From positions 1-5,767 of the forward strand of contig JAOTZF010000119.1 of the NCBI GenBank assembly GCA_029861485.1: a stretch of 5,767 bases of DNA, in the 5' to 3' direction. This DNA comes from Thermoleophilia bacterium (GTDB lineage: Bacteria > Actinomycetota > Thermoleophilia > Miltoncostaeales > Miltoncostaeaceae). Under the pieces are notes generated by a model that had not been told where the DNA came from, did not search any database, and saw only the letters and a list, made by a program, of their open reading frames with translations. The translations under genes were made by a program, and so were the position numbers. Below, one piece after another: positions 5,717 to 5,767 of this stretch; positions within the stretch are counted from its first letter, which is position 1, and each line of letters opens with the position of its first letter.

Positions 5717-5717
5717 G

Positions 5718-5767
5718 ATGCTTGTCATTACTCGCGCACCGCGCGACGAGGAGTTCGCATTATCTCC
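5718..5767 (+). CDS. csrA: csrA-like translational regulator, 5' end only (cut by window edge)
   Basis: The ATG at 5718 opens a frame of 16 codons to the window edge, beginning MLVITRAP. MLVLTR/MLVITR is the near-invariant start of CsrA, the small dimeric RNA-binding protein that represses translation by binding GGA motifs in mRNA leaders. The next residues (RDEEFALS) are not the usual GESIVIG, although a one-residue insertion would align DEEFALS with it, so it may be a divergent member. A strong extended Shine-Dalgarno sequence precedes it by eight bases. In Gram-positive bacteria csrA often sits with fliW and flagellar genes, which would be expected downstream. Only 16 residues are visible, so the assignment is provisional. 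Confidence 0.5.
   Translation, partial: MLVITRAPRDEEFALS

Noticed and set aside
5659..5717. FliA-type flagellar sigma promoter before the csrA-like gene
   Set aside because: CAAAG at 5659-5663 resembles a -35 and CGATA at 5712-5716 resembles part of a -10, but their spacing is far too long and the -10 would touch the start codon.
5011..5717. Mobile element with the serine recombinase as its integrase
   Set aside because: No flanking repeats, attachment-like core or cargo genes were seen, base composition matches the neighbours, and the catalytic serine is missing.

Overview
The window comes from a very GC-rich bacterium with dense, mostly co-directional genes, GTG starts and stop/start overlaps. 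Gene content and protein style (trp order ending F-B-A, a DCC-family protein, YihY and PAP2 membrane proteins full of Ala/Val, a csrA-like start) suggest a deep-branching actinobacterium, perhaps Thermoleophilia/Solirubrobacterales. That placement is an inference from general character, not from a marker gene.

Bases 1-2982 (+) are the 3' part of a tryptophan operon: a possible last few codons of an upstream gene (trpC expected from gene order), then trpF, trpB and trpA, then a small DCC-family thiol-disulfide protein. All junctions visible in the window overlap (4, 8 and 4 nt at trpF/trpB, trpB/trpA and trpA/DCC), so the block is probably one translationally coupled transcript. TrpF makes the ribulose-phosphate intermediate. 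The synthesis of indole glycerol phosphate by TrpC is presumably encoded just upstream. TrpA and TrpB form tryptophan synthase. All three trp proteins keep their catalytic residues and look functional.

Bases 2947-3930 (-) encode a YihY/BrkB-family inner-membrane protein. It converges on the DCC gene with a 36-nt tail overlap and diverges from a PAP2-type membrane phosphatase at 4006-4851 (+). The 75-nt gap between them has no good Shine-Dalgarno site for either gene. It does have a TAnnnT hexamer a few bases before each start, which suggests two leaderless divergent promoters.

Bases 4864-5767 (+) hold a 48-residue membrane peptide that normal gene finders may miss, a 207-residue serine-recombinase homologue, and the first 16 codons of a csrA-like gene cut by the window edge. 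The recombinase homologue lacks the nucleophilic serine (Ala13 instead) and one conserved catalytic arginine (Tyr85 instead) but keeps a C-terminal DNA-binding recombinase domain. It is therefore more likely a DNA-binding protein or regulator than an active recombinase. With a csrA-like gene 68 nt downstream, and a hairpin that would place the csrA ribosome binding site in its loop, the right end is the most interesting part of the window and may be the edge of a motility or post-transcriptional regulation locus. No rRNA, tRNA, CRISPR array, insertion sequence or convincing intrinsic terminator was seen.
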